This document shows, in pieces, positions 7,373 through 16,609 of a stretch of DNA of 64,000 nt. The notes below the pieces were generated by a model that was not told where the DNA came from, made no database searches, and saw only the letters and a program-made list of their open reading frames with translations. How positions within the stretch are numbered: position 1 is the first letter of the stretch; each line of letters begins with the position of its first letter. This DNA comes from Compostibacter hankyongensis (GTDB taxonomy: Bacteria > Bacteroidota > Bacteroidia > Chitinophagales > Chitinophagaceae). Made by a program: the position numbers and the translations under genes. The stretch is from positions 806,001 through 870,000 of the forward strand of contig NZ_BAABFN010000002.1 of assembly GCF_039541075.1 (NCBI RefSeq), read 5' to 3'.

Positions 7373-9357
7373 TGCAGAACCAGGAATCACGCAAGATGGC
7401 GAAGCAGCCGCGTAAACATATTTTTTCCCTGAAAAGGCAAAGCCGCCGCATCCTGCTGGCAGCCGCCCTTTTAGCGCCGGCCATCGTAGCCTGCGCCCAG
7501 CAGCCGACGCCCTTTCCGGTTTCGCCGGTCCCGCGTATCGATTCCGCAAAAGCCGTGCAGCTGATACAGGCGGACGTGCTGCAGGGCATCCAGTCCAAAA
7601 ACGATTCGGGCAATCTGGATAAGCTGATCGGGAACGTGATCCTGAAGCAGGGTACCACCCTCTTTTATTGCGACAGCGCTATCCGAAACGCCAGCCTCAA
7701 TATCATCGATGCCTACGGCCATATCCATATCAACCAGGCCGACAGCGTGCATACCTATTCCGATTATCTGCATTACCTGGGCAACGAAAAAAAAGCTACC
7801 CTGCGGAACAACGTGAAGATGACGGACGGCACCATGGTCCTCACCACGCCGCAGCTGGATTACGACCTCAATACGCATGTGGGCATATACAGCCAGGGCG
7901 GAAAGCTGGTGACCGACAGCACCGTGCTCACCAGCCGGCAGGGCTATTATTATTCGAATACCAAAGACGCTTATTTCAAGAACAATGTAAAGCTGACCGA
8001 CCCGCAGTATGTGCTGACCACCGACACCCTGCTTTATAATACCGTCAGCAAGATTGCCACCTTCGTAGCGCCCACCGCCATCCATACCGGAAGCGCGGAT
8101 ATCAATACCACCTGCGGTTATTACGATACCGAACAGCGTTATGCCCACCTGTGCAGCCGCTCCTCTATCGTGGACAGCACCCAGCACCTGTCGGCCGATA
8201 CGCTGAACTATGACAAGACCACCGGGGTCGGCGTGGCCAAAGGCAATGTGGTATGGACCGACACGCTCAGGAATATCACGGTATTGTCCAACTATGCGGT
8301 CTCCAACTCGCAGACCCAGACCATCCTGGCGATACAGCATCCGGTGATGATACTCATGCAGCAGTCGGACACCCTGTACCTCGCGGCAGATACCCTCTTT
8401 TCGGGAATGGCGCCCCCGGAAGGCGACAGCATCACGGTGAAGCCCGCCGATATGCTCAAAGACCTGCCGGTTTTCCAGGCAGCGGAAGACAGTATTGCCG
8501 CCCAGCGGGATGCTTTCCTGCATACGCAGGCGCTGCTGCAGCAAAGTCTGGATTCGGCAGCGCAGCAGGAGCCGGCAAAGAAAAAGGATACTGCTGCCGC
8601 ACCAGCCAAAGCAACCGCCGCCCCGGCCCCGGCAAAAACAGATACGGCGGCCAAAGTATCCACATCCGCCCCTGCCGCAGCGACCAAAACCGACAGCCTT
8701 GCCGCTCCGGCGCAGGACAGCGCGCGGACCGTTACGCCTCCGCCGCGGGACAGCGCTACCGTACCACAGCAGGACAGCACCGCTCCCCGCTTCATCATCG
8801 CTTATCACCATGTAAAGCTGTTCTCCGACTCCATGCAGGGATTGTCGGACAGCCTCTACTATTCCGACCGCGATTCGGTTTTCCGTTTTTACCACGACCC
8901 TATCCTCTGGGTATCCGGCAGCCAGCTGACCGGCGACACCATCCTGCTGCATACACGCAACCAGGGTGCGGACCGCATTGACCTGCTCAACAATGCCCTG
9001 ATCGTAAACGATGCCGGCTCCGGCTTTTACAACCAGATCAAAGGCAATATCATATACGGTTATTTCAAAGAGAACAGGCTGGACTGGATGCAGGTCAACG
9101 GCAACGCCGAAACCGTTTATTTTGCCAAGGACGATTACGGCGGGTTTATCGGCGGCACGCGGATCCAGTCATCCGCCATACGCATCAACTTCAAAGACGG
9201 TCAACTGTATAAAGTGACCTGGCTAAAGAGTGTGGACGGCACCATGACGCCCCTGACCCAGGTCAGCGACCCCCGGGAGCTGAAGCTCCGTAATTTCCGC
9301 TGGGAGGAAAAGCGAAGACCGAAGACAAAAGCGTCGCTGATCCTGCCGCAGCCCTGA
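7372..9357 (+). CDS. OstA-like / LptA-domain protein
   Basis: A 661-residue exported protein with two OstA-like (LptA/LptC jellyroll) regions, probably part of LPS transport across the periplasm. A signal peptide follows a basic N terminus (hydrophobic core at about residues 27-40, ending ACAQQ). The first OstA region (about 55-330) contains repeated strands such as LIGNVILKQGTTLFYCDSA and ATLRNNVKMTDG. Residues about 395-470 form a Pro/Ala/Thr/Asp low-complexity linker (TAAAPAKATAAPAPAKTDTA...), then a second OstA-like region (about 475-650). The N-terminal Met at 7372 or 7396 could be used. Order amidase - MCE - OstA-like next to divergent lptD is a coherent envelope cluster. Confidence 0.85.
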   Translation: MQNQESRKMAKQPRKHIFSLKRQSRRILLAAALLAPAIVACAQQPTPFPVSPVPRIDSAKAVQLIQADVLQGIQSKNDSGNLDKLIGNVILKQGTTLFYCDSAIRNASLNIIDAYGHIHINQADSVHTYSDYLHYLGNEKKATLRNNVKMTDGTMVLTTPQLDYDLNTHVGIYSQGGKLVTDSTVLTSRQGYYYSNTKDAYFKNNVKLTDPQYVLTTDTLLYNTVSKIATFVAPTAIHTGSADINTTCGYYDTEQRYAHLCSRSSIVDSTQHLSADTLNYDKTTGVGVAKGNVVWTDTLRNITVLSNYAVSNSQTQTILAIQHPVMILMQQSDTLYLAADTLFSGMAPPEGDSITVKPADMLKDLPVFQAAEDSIAAQRDAFLHTQALLQQSLDSAAQQEPAKKKDTAAAPAKATAAPAPAKTDTAAKVSTSAPAAATKTDSLAAPAQDSARTVTPPPRDSATVPQQDSTAPRFIIAYHHVKLFSDSMQGLSDSLYYSDRDSVFRFYHDPILWVSGSQLTGDTILLHTRNQGADRIDLLNNALIVNDAGSGFYNQIKGNIIYGYFKENRLDWMQVNGNAETVYFAKDDYGGFIGGTRIQSSAIRINFKDGQLYKVTWLKSVDGTMTPLTQVSDPRELKLRNFRWEEKRRPKTKASLILPQP

Positions 9358-9406
9358 CGCCGCCGGCAGAGGGCCCTTTTTGATTTTTTAACCTTATTCG
9401 ATCTCC

Positions 9407-10561
9407 ATGGCCGACAAGCCTATCCGCCGATTATTAAGTCCCCTGAAAGAATGGTTGCAGGACAGCCGCTCGGTGGGCATCGTGCTCATCGCCTGCACCG
9501 CCGTTTCGCTGCTGCTGTCCAACCTGCCTTTCAGCAGTGCCGCCTATACGTCGTTCTGGGAAAAAGAAATACACCTTCCCACAGAAAGCCTTTCGCTGCC
9601 CCACAGCATCCTGCATTGGATCAATGACGGACTGATGGCCGTCTTTTTTTTCCTCGCAGGACTCGAGATCAAAAGAGAGCTGCTGAAGGGAGAGCTCTCC
9701 TCTCCGAAAAAATCCATGCTGCCCGTGCTGGCCGCACTGGGTGGGATGATATGTCCGGCCCTGATCTTCCTGCTGTTCAACGGCAACACCCCTTATCATC
9801 ACGGTTGGGGCATTCCCATGGCTACCGACATTGCCTTTTCCCTGGGTATCGTGTCCCTGCTGGGGAACCGGGTGCCGCTTTCCCTGAAGGTGTTCCTCAC
9901 CGCCCTGGCCATTATCGACGACCTTGGGGCCATCATTACCATTGCCATCTTTTATAGCACCGGGCTGCAGCCGGGTTTCCTGCTGGCCGGGCTGGGCATC
10001 ATTGCGGCGCTTGCCCTGCTGAACCTGCTGAAGGTAAGGCAGCCGCTCTTTTATTTTCTACCCGGTCTTGTGGTCTGGTATTGCATCTTTAATTCCGGTA
10101 TACATGCTACCATTTCCGGCGTGCTGCTGGCCTTCTGCATGCCGATGACCCACATTGAAAAGCTGGAGCATCGCCTGCACGACCCGGTTAATTTCATCAT
10201 CATGCCACTGTTTGCCCTTGCCAATACCGCTATCGTGTTTCCCCGTTCGCTGGCTCCCGTATATGCTTCCCCGATAACCTGGGGTATCGTCTGCGGACTG
10301 GTGCTGGGCAAGCCCCTGGGCATCTTCCTGTTCTCCTCCGCAGCCACGCGGCTGAAGCTGGCCGCGCTGCCGTCGGGGACCCGGACGGGTCAGCTGATCG
10401 GCATCGGTATGATCGCGGGTGTAGGATTTACCATGTCTATCTTTATTGCCACGCTCGCCTTCGGCGAAATATCCCTGCAGGTTATTTCCAAAATAGCCAT
10501 CATCGCCGCATCGCTGCTGGCCGGAACAGCCGGGTATTTCTATCTGGGGCGCAGAAAATAA
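9407..10561 (+). CDS. nhaA: Na+/H+ antiporter NhaA
   Basis: Inner-membrane antiporter exporting Na+ in exchange for protons, used for pH and salt homeostasis. The 384-residue length and about 12 hydrophobic segments are typical. The signature TDIAFSLGIVSLLGNRVP and ALAIIDDLGAI are present; the ion-binding Asp pair is at residues 171-172. GVGFTMSIFIATLAF in the C-terminal part is also conserved. It is probably monocistronic; upstream is the OstA-like gene in the same orientation, 49 bp away. Confidence 0.97.
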   Translation: MADKPIRRLLSPLKEWLQDSRSVGIVLIACTAVSLLLSNLPFSSAAYTSFWEKEIHLPTESLSLPHSILHWINDGLMAVFFFLAGLEIKRELLKGELSSPKKSMLPVLAALGGMICPALIFLLFNGNTPYHHGWGIPMATDIAFSLGIVSLLGNRVPLSLKVFLTALAIIDDLGAIITIAIFYSTGLQPGFLLAGLGIIAALALLNLLKVRQPLFYFLPGLVVWYCIFNSGIHATISGVLLAFCMPMTHIEKLEHRLHDPVNFIIMPLFALANTAIVFPRSLAPVYASPITWGIVCGLVLGKPLGIFLFSSAATRLKLAALPSGTRTGQLIGIGMIAGVGFTMSIFIATLAFGEISLQVISKIAIIAASLLAGTAGYFYLGRRK

Positions 10562-10677
10562 GCCGCCTTATCCGCTGCCCGATATTTGGTATGTTTTATG
10601 CTATATCTGCTGTAAAAGAACTTAACTGCAAATTATTCGCTAACTTGCAGCCGAAATGTAACCTCAACTACACATCT

Positions 10678-11154
10678 ATGAAAAAATGTTTGCTTTTTCT
10701 TTCCGTTGTAGTCCTCGTCATAGGATTAAGCAGCGGCAAAACCTTCGCCCAAAACACTTCCTCCAGCTACCGTACAGGGCTGGGGCTCGGTGTTGACTTC
10801 GGGGACGGAGCTACCATGGTGGGTATTTCCGGAAAGCATTTCTTCACGGATCATAACGTGGGAGAAGCCAACCTGATGTTCTTCAACGGAGGAGCCGGCA
10901 TTAACGTGCTGTATGAATACCATAGCGACATTACCGGCGCCGCGGGCCTCAAGTGGTATGCAGGTCTGGGTCCGGAACTGCTTTTTGGCAAGCACTACAC
11001 GGATTTCGATATCCGCCCCCTGATCGGGCTGGATTATAAGATCCGCGCCGCACCTTTTGCCCTTTCCTTCGACTGGCGTCCGCTGTTTTCGCTGACGCAC
11101 GGCACCGACTTCCTGGCGGCAAGGTTCGGCCTGGGCATCCGGTACGCCTTTTAA
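10678..11154 (+). CDS. small outer-membrane beta-barrel protein, function unknown
   Basis: A 158-residue protein with a clean signal peptide (MKKCLLFLSVVVLVIGLSSG, cleavage after TFAQ). The mature part alternates short Gly/aromatic strands (GLGLGVDFGDG, GISGKHFF, LKWYAGLGPELLFG, FALSFDWRPLFS) and ends with RYAF, the terminal Phe of outer-membrane barrels. This suggests an 8-stranded barrel of the OmpA-membrane-domain/PorT class. The ATG at 10678 is chosen because it starts the signal peptide; an upstream ATG at 10591 would add 29 polar residues. No ligand or role can be deduced. A strong terminator follows. Confidence 0.8.
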   Translation: MKKCLLFLSVVVLVIGLSSGKTFAQNTSSSYRTGLGLGVDFGDGATMVGISGKHFFTDHNVGEANLMFFNGGAGINVLYEYHSDITGAAGLKWYAGLGPELLFGKHYTDFDIRPLIGLDYKIRAAPFALSFDWRPLFSLTHGTDFLAARFGLGIRYAF

Positions 11155-11180
11155 GTAAAAACCGCTTAGCACATCTTCTG

Positions 11181-11220
11181 AGCCTTGTTGCCCCTTGGGG
11201 CGACAAGGCTTTTTATCTTT
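11181..11220 (+). terminator. intrinsic terminator
   Basis: A 14-bp stem AGCCTTGTTGCCCC / GGGGCGACAAGGCT (one G-T wobble) with a TT loop is followed by TTTTATCTTTTT. It closes the small outer-membrane protein gene and precedes the GTG of the NAD(P)HX repair gene; an ATG at 11185 inside the hairpin is therefore not the start of that gene. Confidence 0.9.
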
Positions 11221-11226
11221 TTACGC

Positions 11227-12750
11227 GTGAAAGTATTTACCACTCCTCTTATCCGGGACGCCGACGCCTATACGATCCGGCATCTGCCCATCAGCAGCAC
11301 GGACCTGATGGAAAAAGCCGCCACGGCCTGCGCGCACTGGATATGCAGCCGGTTTCCCGCAACTGTCCCCGTCTGTGTTTTTTGCGGCACCGGTAACAAC
11401 GGCGGTGACGGGCTGGCCGTTACCCGCCTGCTCCGGGCCCGCGGATATACCGCGCAGGCCTGGCTTGTGACGTCTGCTGACCGGCTTTCCCCGGACTGCG
11501 CAATAAACCGGGAGCGGCTGGAGCAGGCCGGAGAGGGCCCTGTCATGATCCGCAGCGCTACAGAATTTCCGCTGCTGCCGGCCGGAGCCCTTGTCGTGGA
11601 CGCCCTGCTGGGCACCGGTCTTACCCGGCCCCTCAGCGGGCTCATGCGGGATATCGTGCTCCGGATCAACGACCTGCACAACCCCGTAATTTCTGTGGAC
11701 ATTCCCTCGGGCATGTATGCAGACCAGCCTCCCGCCAAAGACGGTATAACGGTAAGGGCTACCCATACGCTCAGCTTTATGTTTTATAAGCTGGCCTTCC
11801 TGCTCCCGGCCAGCGCGCCGGCGGCCGGCAAGGTAACGGTGCTCCCCATCGGGCTGCACCCGGATTATATCGCCGAAACGCCGACACCCTACCAGACCAT
11901 CGACGCCAGGCTCATCCGCCGTTTTTATAAAAAAAGAGCGGCCTTTTCGCACAAGGGTACTTACGGACATGCCCTGCTGGCGGCGGGCAGCTTTGGAAAA
12001 ATGGGGGCCGCCCTGCTCTCCGCGCGGGCCTGTCTCTGCAGCGGAGCCGGACTGCTGAGCTGCCGGATTCCCCGCTGCGGGTATATACCGCTGCAGACGG
12101 CGCTGCCCGAGGCCATGTGCCTGTGCGATGAGGAAGAGACCCATCTGGTCCCGGGCGAAAGAGACGATACCCCTTATCAGAGCATCGGGATCGGTCCGGG
12201 GATCGGACAGCACCCCGATACGGTGCGGGCGCTGGAGCAGCTGCTGCAGGGGGCCGGCAGTCCTGTGGTGCTGGATGCCGACGCGCTGAATATCCTGGCC
12301 CGGCACCCGGAGCTGTGGAAGCATGTGCCGGCCGGCAGCCTCCTTACCCCCCACCCCAAGGAATTTGAGCGGCTGTTCGGCCCCGATGCGGATGATTTCG
12401 CCCGCCTCGAAAAAATGCGCAAAGCCTGCGCGGAGCACAGCGTGTATATTATCCTGAAAGGACATCACAGCTGCACCTGTACACCGGAAGGGAACTTTTT
12501 CTTCAACACCAGCGGCAATGCCGGCATGGCCACCGCCGGCAGCGGGGATACGCTCACCGGCATCCTCACCGGGCTGCTGGCGCAGCGGTATACTCCCCTG
12601 GAAACAGCCCTGCTTGGCACGTATATTCATGGTCGTGCCGGCGATCATGCCGCCGCAGCCCTCTCCCCCGAAAGCATGCTGGCCTCCGACATCATCGACC
12701 ATCTCGGCGCGGCCTTTTTGGAAATAGCCGGAACGGACATGCAACATTAA
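11227..12750 (+). CDS. nnr: bifunctional NAD(P)H-hydrate epimerase / ADP-dependent dehydratase
   Basis: Repairs damaged NAD(P)HX: the N-terminal YjeF_N domain (about residues 1-215) epimerises the hydrate and the C-terminal carbohydrate-kinase-like domain (about 225-505) dehydrates it with ADP. Seen are FCGTGNNGGDGLAVTRLLRARG in the first domain, GTYGHALLAAGS and the phosphate-binding GMATAGSGDTLTGILTGLL in the second. The GTG at 11227 begins VKVFTTPLIRDAD, which aligns with the usual MK(V/I)xTxxQxRxxD start; the more upstream ATG lies in a terminator hairpin. Length 507 residues is standard for the fused enzyme. Confidence 0.95.
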   Translation: MKVFTTPLIRDADAYTIRHLPISSTDLMEKAATACAHWICSRFPATVPVCVFCGTGNNGGDGLAVTRLLRARGYTAQAWLVTSADRLSPDCAINRERLEQAGEGPVMIRSATEFPLLPAGALVVDALLGTGLTRPLSGLMRDIVLRINDLHNPVISVDIPSGMYADQPPAKDGITVRATHTLSFMFYKLAFLLPASAPAAGKVTVLPIGLHPDYIAETPTPYQTIDARLIRRFYKKRAAFSHKGTYGHALLAAGSFGKMGAALLSARACLCSGAGLLSCRIPRCGYIPLQTALPEAMCLCDEEETHLVPGERDDTPYQSIGIGPGIGQHPDTVRALEQLLQGAGSPVVLDADALNILARHPELWKHVPAGSLLTPHPKEFERLFGPDADDFARLEKMRKACAEHSVYIILKGHHSCTCTPEGNFFFNTSGNAGMATAGSGDTLTGILTGLLAQRYTPLETALLGTYIHGRAGDHAAAALSPESMLASDIIDHLGAAFLEIAGTDMQH

Positions 12751-12799
12751 ATATTATGCCTTATTTTTACCGGCCCGGGACGGCCAGTGAAACGCGGAG

Positions 12800-12843
12800 C
12801 GTTCATGGAGACCTTTTGAAAGGACATGATGAACGAAATAAAA
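12800..12843. repeat. dispersed ~40-bp element, copy A (upstream of hppA)
   Basis: CGTTCATGGAGACCT at the left end and ATGATGAACGAAATAAA at the right end; CGTTCAT and ATGAACG form a 7-bp inverted repeat. The same two-part motif, CAT(C/G)GAGACCT ... ACGA(A/G)ATAAA, recurs at 35211-35253 and 36109-36147. Here it lies 45 bp before the membrane pyrophosphatase gene and could be part of its leader. Function unknown. Confidence 0.55.
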
Positions 12844-12887
12844 GACAAAATTTAACGGCTGAAAATTAAAATGGTTAAAACTACTGT

Positions 12888-15164
<2,277 letters not shown>

Positions 15165-15189
15165 GACTTAAGCGATATATAGCCTGGCG

Positions 15190-15223
15190 GCATCCGGTGC
15201 GCTCACGAGCGGCTTCCGGATGC
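15190..15223. other. hairpin between hppA and a convergent small gene
   Basis: GCATCCGG at 15190-15197 pairs with CCGGATGC at 15216-15223, with an inner CGCTC/GAGCG stem. There is no T-tract on either side, so it may be a factor-dependent end or a processing signal between the convergent genes. Confidence 0.45.
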
Positions 15224-15225
15224 GC

Positions 15226-15438
15226 TCAAAGGGCTTCCGGCTTCAGTTGGGAAAGGTCCAGCCCCAGGGCGGCGAACCCCTTCTCCCCTTTGCCGGTAAT
15301 GTAAAAATGTTTGTCGGCTCCACCGGTTTTTGCAATCCAGCCCTTTTCGGCAAATGTCTCCATGAGCAAGGTTCCCAGCTTGCCGCCAAGATGGGAATAA
15401 CAGGTTTTTGCCGGTCTTGCCTGCTTCGGCTTTTCCAT
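15226..15438 (-). CDS. small protein resembling the C-terminal part of ArsR-family regulators
   Basis: 70 residues with KTCYSHLGGKLGTLLMETF, then GWI...HFYITGKGEKGFAALGLDL. This pattern (CYxHLxGxLGxxLxxxxxxxGW ... TxxGexxFxxLGidl) is what one sees in the C-terminal half of a class of ArsR/winged-helix repressors; the N-terminal DNA-binding helix-turn-helix is absent. The gene lies 32 bp downstream of a DUF1648 membrane protein gene on the same strand. It may be a stand-alone regulator partner or the remnant of a split regulator. No stop-containing helix-turn-helix remnant is visible upstream because that space is occupied by the membrane protein. Confidence 0.7.
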   Translation of the reverse strand: MEKPKQARPAKTCYSHLGGKLGTLLMETFAEKGWIAKTGGADKHFYITGKGEKGFAALGLDLSQLKPEAL

Positions 15439-15470
15439 GATCGGATGATTTTGAGGTTGACGAATATCGC

Positions 15471-15971
15471 TTATCGGGACTGCCGGCTTCGCGGCCTTGT
15501 CCGGAGCGATCTGATTACAAAATAAACCACCGGTACGAAGATCAGTCCCTCGATCAGCGGCAAAAACCAGATGCGGAGCCCTCCGCTTTTCCCCGATACT
15601 ATCTGGAGGGTGCTGTATACGATGATCGTAAAAACAAGCACCACGAGCAATTTCAAATACCTGATCAGCTTTATTGCACCGGTACGTTGTCCGACTTTAT
15701 TCGTCTCCGTTATACCGGTCGGATGATTAAAGATAAAAGGATACCTGGTCAGTATGGTCATACCGATAAAAAGAAAAGTTCCTATAGCGGCCAGTATAAG
15801 AAGAGCCGATTTACTTCCGTAACCGTCGACCTGCCCGGTCCCGCTATAATGAACAGGAATAATATCGGGCAGACCCGGATAGGACCAAAGTGTCAGGATC
15901 CACAGCCCAGCCAGGATGACCCAACCTGAAATCTCCGCGGCCCTGTCGGCGGAAGAAAGCATTGATTTCAT
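15471..15971 (-). CDS. DUF1648 domain membrane protein
   Basis: An integral membrane protein of about 166 residues. Four hydrophobic segments are visible, and the DUF1648 signature occurs as LWSYPGLPDIIPVHYSGTGQVDGYG between the first and second. DUF1648 is found in SdpI-like immunity proteins of Gram-positive bacteria and in many uncharacterised membrane proteins. The ATG at 15971 (MKSMLSSADR) is chosen over one at 15995 because AAAGGAAAA precedes it; the difference is eight residues. The neighbouring small protein (15226-15438) resembles part of an ArsR-type regulator, a combination reminiscent of sdpR-sdpI, but no toxin gene is nearby. Confidence 0.75.
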   Translation of the reverse strand: MKSMLSSADRAAEISGWVILAGLWILTLWSYPGLPDIIPVHYSGTGQVDGYGSKSALLILAAIGTFLFIGMTILTRYPFIFNHPTGITETNKVGQRTGAIKLIRYLKLLVVLVFTIIVYSTLQIVSGKSGGLRIWFLPLIEGLIFVPVVYFVIRSLRTRPRSRQSR

Positions 15972-16124
15972 TTTTCCTTTGTTTAAGGATGGCAAGCATC
16001 AAAACGGCCCGTCATGCTTACAAAGCTAATGTTTTTGACCGCACCTCGCCAGCCGCCGTCTGGAAAGATCTATTTCTCATTATTCCCGAAATCATTCTCG
16101 AAATATATAGCCGAATAAAATTTT

Positions 16125-16154
16125 TTTGTTATTACGAACAAATTCGTACTTTTG
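16125..16154 (+). promoter_or_regulatory. promoter of the blaI-M56 operon
   Basis: TTTG at 16125-16128 (-33) and TACTTTTG at 16147-16154 (-7, TAnnTTTG) are separated by 18 bp, matching the Bacteroidota sigma-A consensus. Two palindromes overlap and flank the -7 box (next entries), so repression by steric block is expected. The leader to the ATG at 16217 is about 55 nt. Confidence 0.7.
16133..16148. promoter_or_regulatory. operator palindrome 1 (TACGA-N6-TCGTA)
   Basis: TACGAACAAATTCGTA is a perfect inverted repeat with 5-bp arms and a 6-bp spacer. It occupies the space between the -33 and -7 boxes and overlaps the first two bases of the -7 box. A second copy with identical arms and spacing lies 24 bp downstream. 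Likely bound by the BlaI-type repressor encoded immediately downstream. Confidence 0.7.
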
Positions 16155-16156
16155 AA

Positions 16157-16172
16157 TACGATAAGTTTCGTA
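16157..16172. promoter_or_regulatory. operator palindrome 2 (TACGA-N6-TCGTA)
   Basis: TACGATAAGTTTCGTA has the same arms and 6-bp spacer as operator 1 and covers the expected transcription start. The centre-to-centre distance of 24 bp is slightly over two helical turns, compatible with two repressor dimers on nearly one face. Confidence 0.7.
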
Positions 16173-16216
16173 ATCATCGTAATCGCCGCACCGGACGATC
16201 TCTTTAAACATACGTT

Positions 16217-16606
16217 ATGGCAGCAGACAAACACCCACGCCCCACCGAAAGCGAACTGGAGATTCTCCAGGTTTTGTGGGAAAGAGGCCCTTCCACCGTA
16301 AGGGAGGTGCATGAGGTCCTGGCCCGGCAGAAGGAAACCGGGTACACCACTACGCTGAAACTGATGCAGATCATGCATGATAAGGGTACCCTCCGCAGGG
16401 ATACCTCAGCGCGCACTCATATCTATGAAGCCTCCGTCTCCCGGGAAGACACCCAGCACCAGCTGCTGGACCGCATGATCCATACCCTGTTCAGCGGCTC
16501 GGCGGCCAGCCTGGTGATGCAGACCCTGGGACACCACAGGGCCAGCGCCGGAGAACTGGAAAAAATCAAAGATTACCTGCAACAACTGGAACGATCAAAA
16601 AAATAA
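16217..16606 (+). CDS. BlaI/MecI/CopY family transcriptional repressor
   Basis: A 129-residue winged-helix repressor. It opens with the family pattern PTESELEILQVLWERGPSTVREVHEVL, then the recognition wing TGYTTTLKLMQIMHDKGTLRRD, and a C-terminal dimerisation helix region (HQLLDRMIHTLFSGSAASLVMQTL). BlaI proteins are released from DNA when cleaved after activation of a membrane M56 metallopeptidase; such a gene follows 3 bp downstream. Two TACGA-N6-TCGTA palindromes at the promoter suggest autoregulation. The true inducing signal is unknown; there is no beta-lactamase next to it, so a cell-envelope signal is an inference. Confidence 0.93.
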   Translation: MAADKHPRPTESELEILQVLWERGPSTVREVHEVLARQKETGYTTTLKLMQIMHDKGTLRRDTSARTHIYEASVSREDTQHQLLDRMIHTLFSGSAASLVMQTLGHHRASAGELEKIKDYLQQLERSKK

Positions 16607-16609
16607 CCC

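Noticed and set aside
8560..8790. Repeat-like Pro/Ala/Thr stretch in the OstA-like gene
   Set aside because: It is low-complexity linker sequence without a periodic unit, not a tandem repeat array.
7471..8952. 493-codon minus-strand ORF opposite the OstA-like gene
   Set aside because: Arises from codon bias and the Pro/Ala-rich linker; no domain.
11221..12747. 508-codon minus-strand ORF opposite nnr
   Set aside because: Antisense shadow of a complete enzyme with all motifs in the plus frame.
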